Of a stretch of DNA of 16,462 bases, positions 16,291 through 16,462 are shown piece after piece. Under the pieces are notes generated by a model. It was not told where the DNA came from and ran no database searches. It worked only from the letters and a program-made list of their open reading frames with translations. The stretch is taken from assembly GCA_948688495.1 (NCBI GenBank), contig CAPQSW010000030.1, positions 1-16,462 of the forward strand, written 5' to 3'. Position 1 is the first letter of the stretch. The number at the start of each line of letters is the position of its first letter. A program made the translations under genes and the position numbers. The stretch is from an uncultured Lachnospiraceae bacterium (GTDB lineage: Bacteria; Bacillota; Clostridia; Lachnospirales; Lachnospiraceae).

Positions 16291-16462
16291 ATGAAAGAAG
16301 CATGGAGATATGCAAGGGCATATGCTTTGGTGTTCATCTGTATGATGTTTCTGGGTGCAGGTATGAAGACGCAGGCAGCAGGAGTTCCCCAAGTGAGTGG
16401 TTTGAAACAGATCAAGGCAGGCGCCACTAATGTTGAGGTGAGCTGGGATGCAGTGATGGCGG
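16291..16462 (+). CDS. Secreted protein, probably fibronectin type III-like (3' truncated by the window)
   Basis: Only the first 57 codons are present and the frame runs open to the window end. The start has a strong GGGAGGAG site at 16277-16284, six bases upstream, and a promoter at 16211-16240. Residues 1 to about 30 form a signal peptide: basic start (KEAWRYAR), hydrophobic core (AYALVFICMMFLGAG) and a likely cleavage around TQAA-G. The mature start, VPQVSGLKQIKAGATNVEVSW followed by DAV, has the look of a first FnIII strand pair. It could equally be another Ig-like surface module. Total length, other domains and function cannot be seen. Confidence 0.75.
   Translation, partial: MKEAWRYARAYALVFICMMFLGAGMKTQAAGVPQVSGLKQIKAGATNVEVSWDAVMA

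Overview
The window looks like chromosomal DNA from a Gram-positive (monoderm) gut-type Firmicute, most likely in or near the Lachnospiraceae. The grounds are moderate GC, strong AGGAGG-type ribosome binding sites, a very large secreted glycosidase carrying FIVAR, LamG and Ig-like modules, an LCP-family cell-wall protein and a ValRS of ordinary bacterial length. The organism is an inference from gene content and style, not from a marker gene search. All supported genes lie on the + strand.

Layout: (1) 103-8049 is one giant secreted enzyme of 2648 residues. It has a signal peptide, a jelly-roll-like domain, an array of atypical Ig-like and LamG (concanavalin-like) domains with two FIVAR modules, a GH127/GH146-type beta-L-arabinofuranosidase core with an apparent Zn/Cys active site, a cadherin-like domain, two more FIVARs and two extremely lysine-rich Ig-like domains. 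A 16-bp hairpin follows it. (2) 8249-12268 is an RND (HAE1-type) efflux permease of 1339 residues. It carries an insertion of about 315 residues, a predicted coiled-coil hairpin, where AcrB has its TolC-docking region, with a 36-nt tandem repeat at its tip. (3) 12464-15112 is valS, preceded by its own promoter and a hairpin-rich leader containing a perfect 20-bp inverted repeat. (4) 15129-16202 is an LCP (LytR-CpsA-Psr) membrane protein 16 nt behind valS, probably co-transcribed. (5) 16291-16462 is the start of another secreted protein, probably with a fibronectin type III fold, driven by a good promoter and cut off by the window end.

The genes do not form one pathway. Three of the five concern the cell surface (secreted glycan hydrolase, wall-assembly enzyme, secreted FnIII-like protein), one is membrane efflux and one is translation. 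No sugar transporter or regulator accompanies the glycosidase here, so it is not visibly part of a polysaccharide utilisation locus. Nothing here clearly amounts to an undescribed multi-gene system. The points most worth a second look are the inserted coiled-coil hairpin with tandem repeats in the RND pump, the nested hairpins of the valS leader, which lacks T-box signatures, and the modular design of the giant glycosidase. No RNA gene, CRISPR array, insertion sequence, attachment site or origin was seen. No intergenic stretch exceeds 200 bases.
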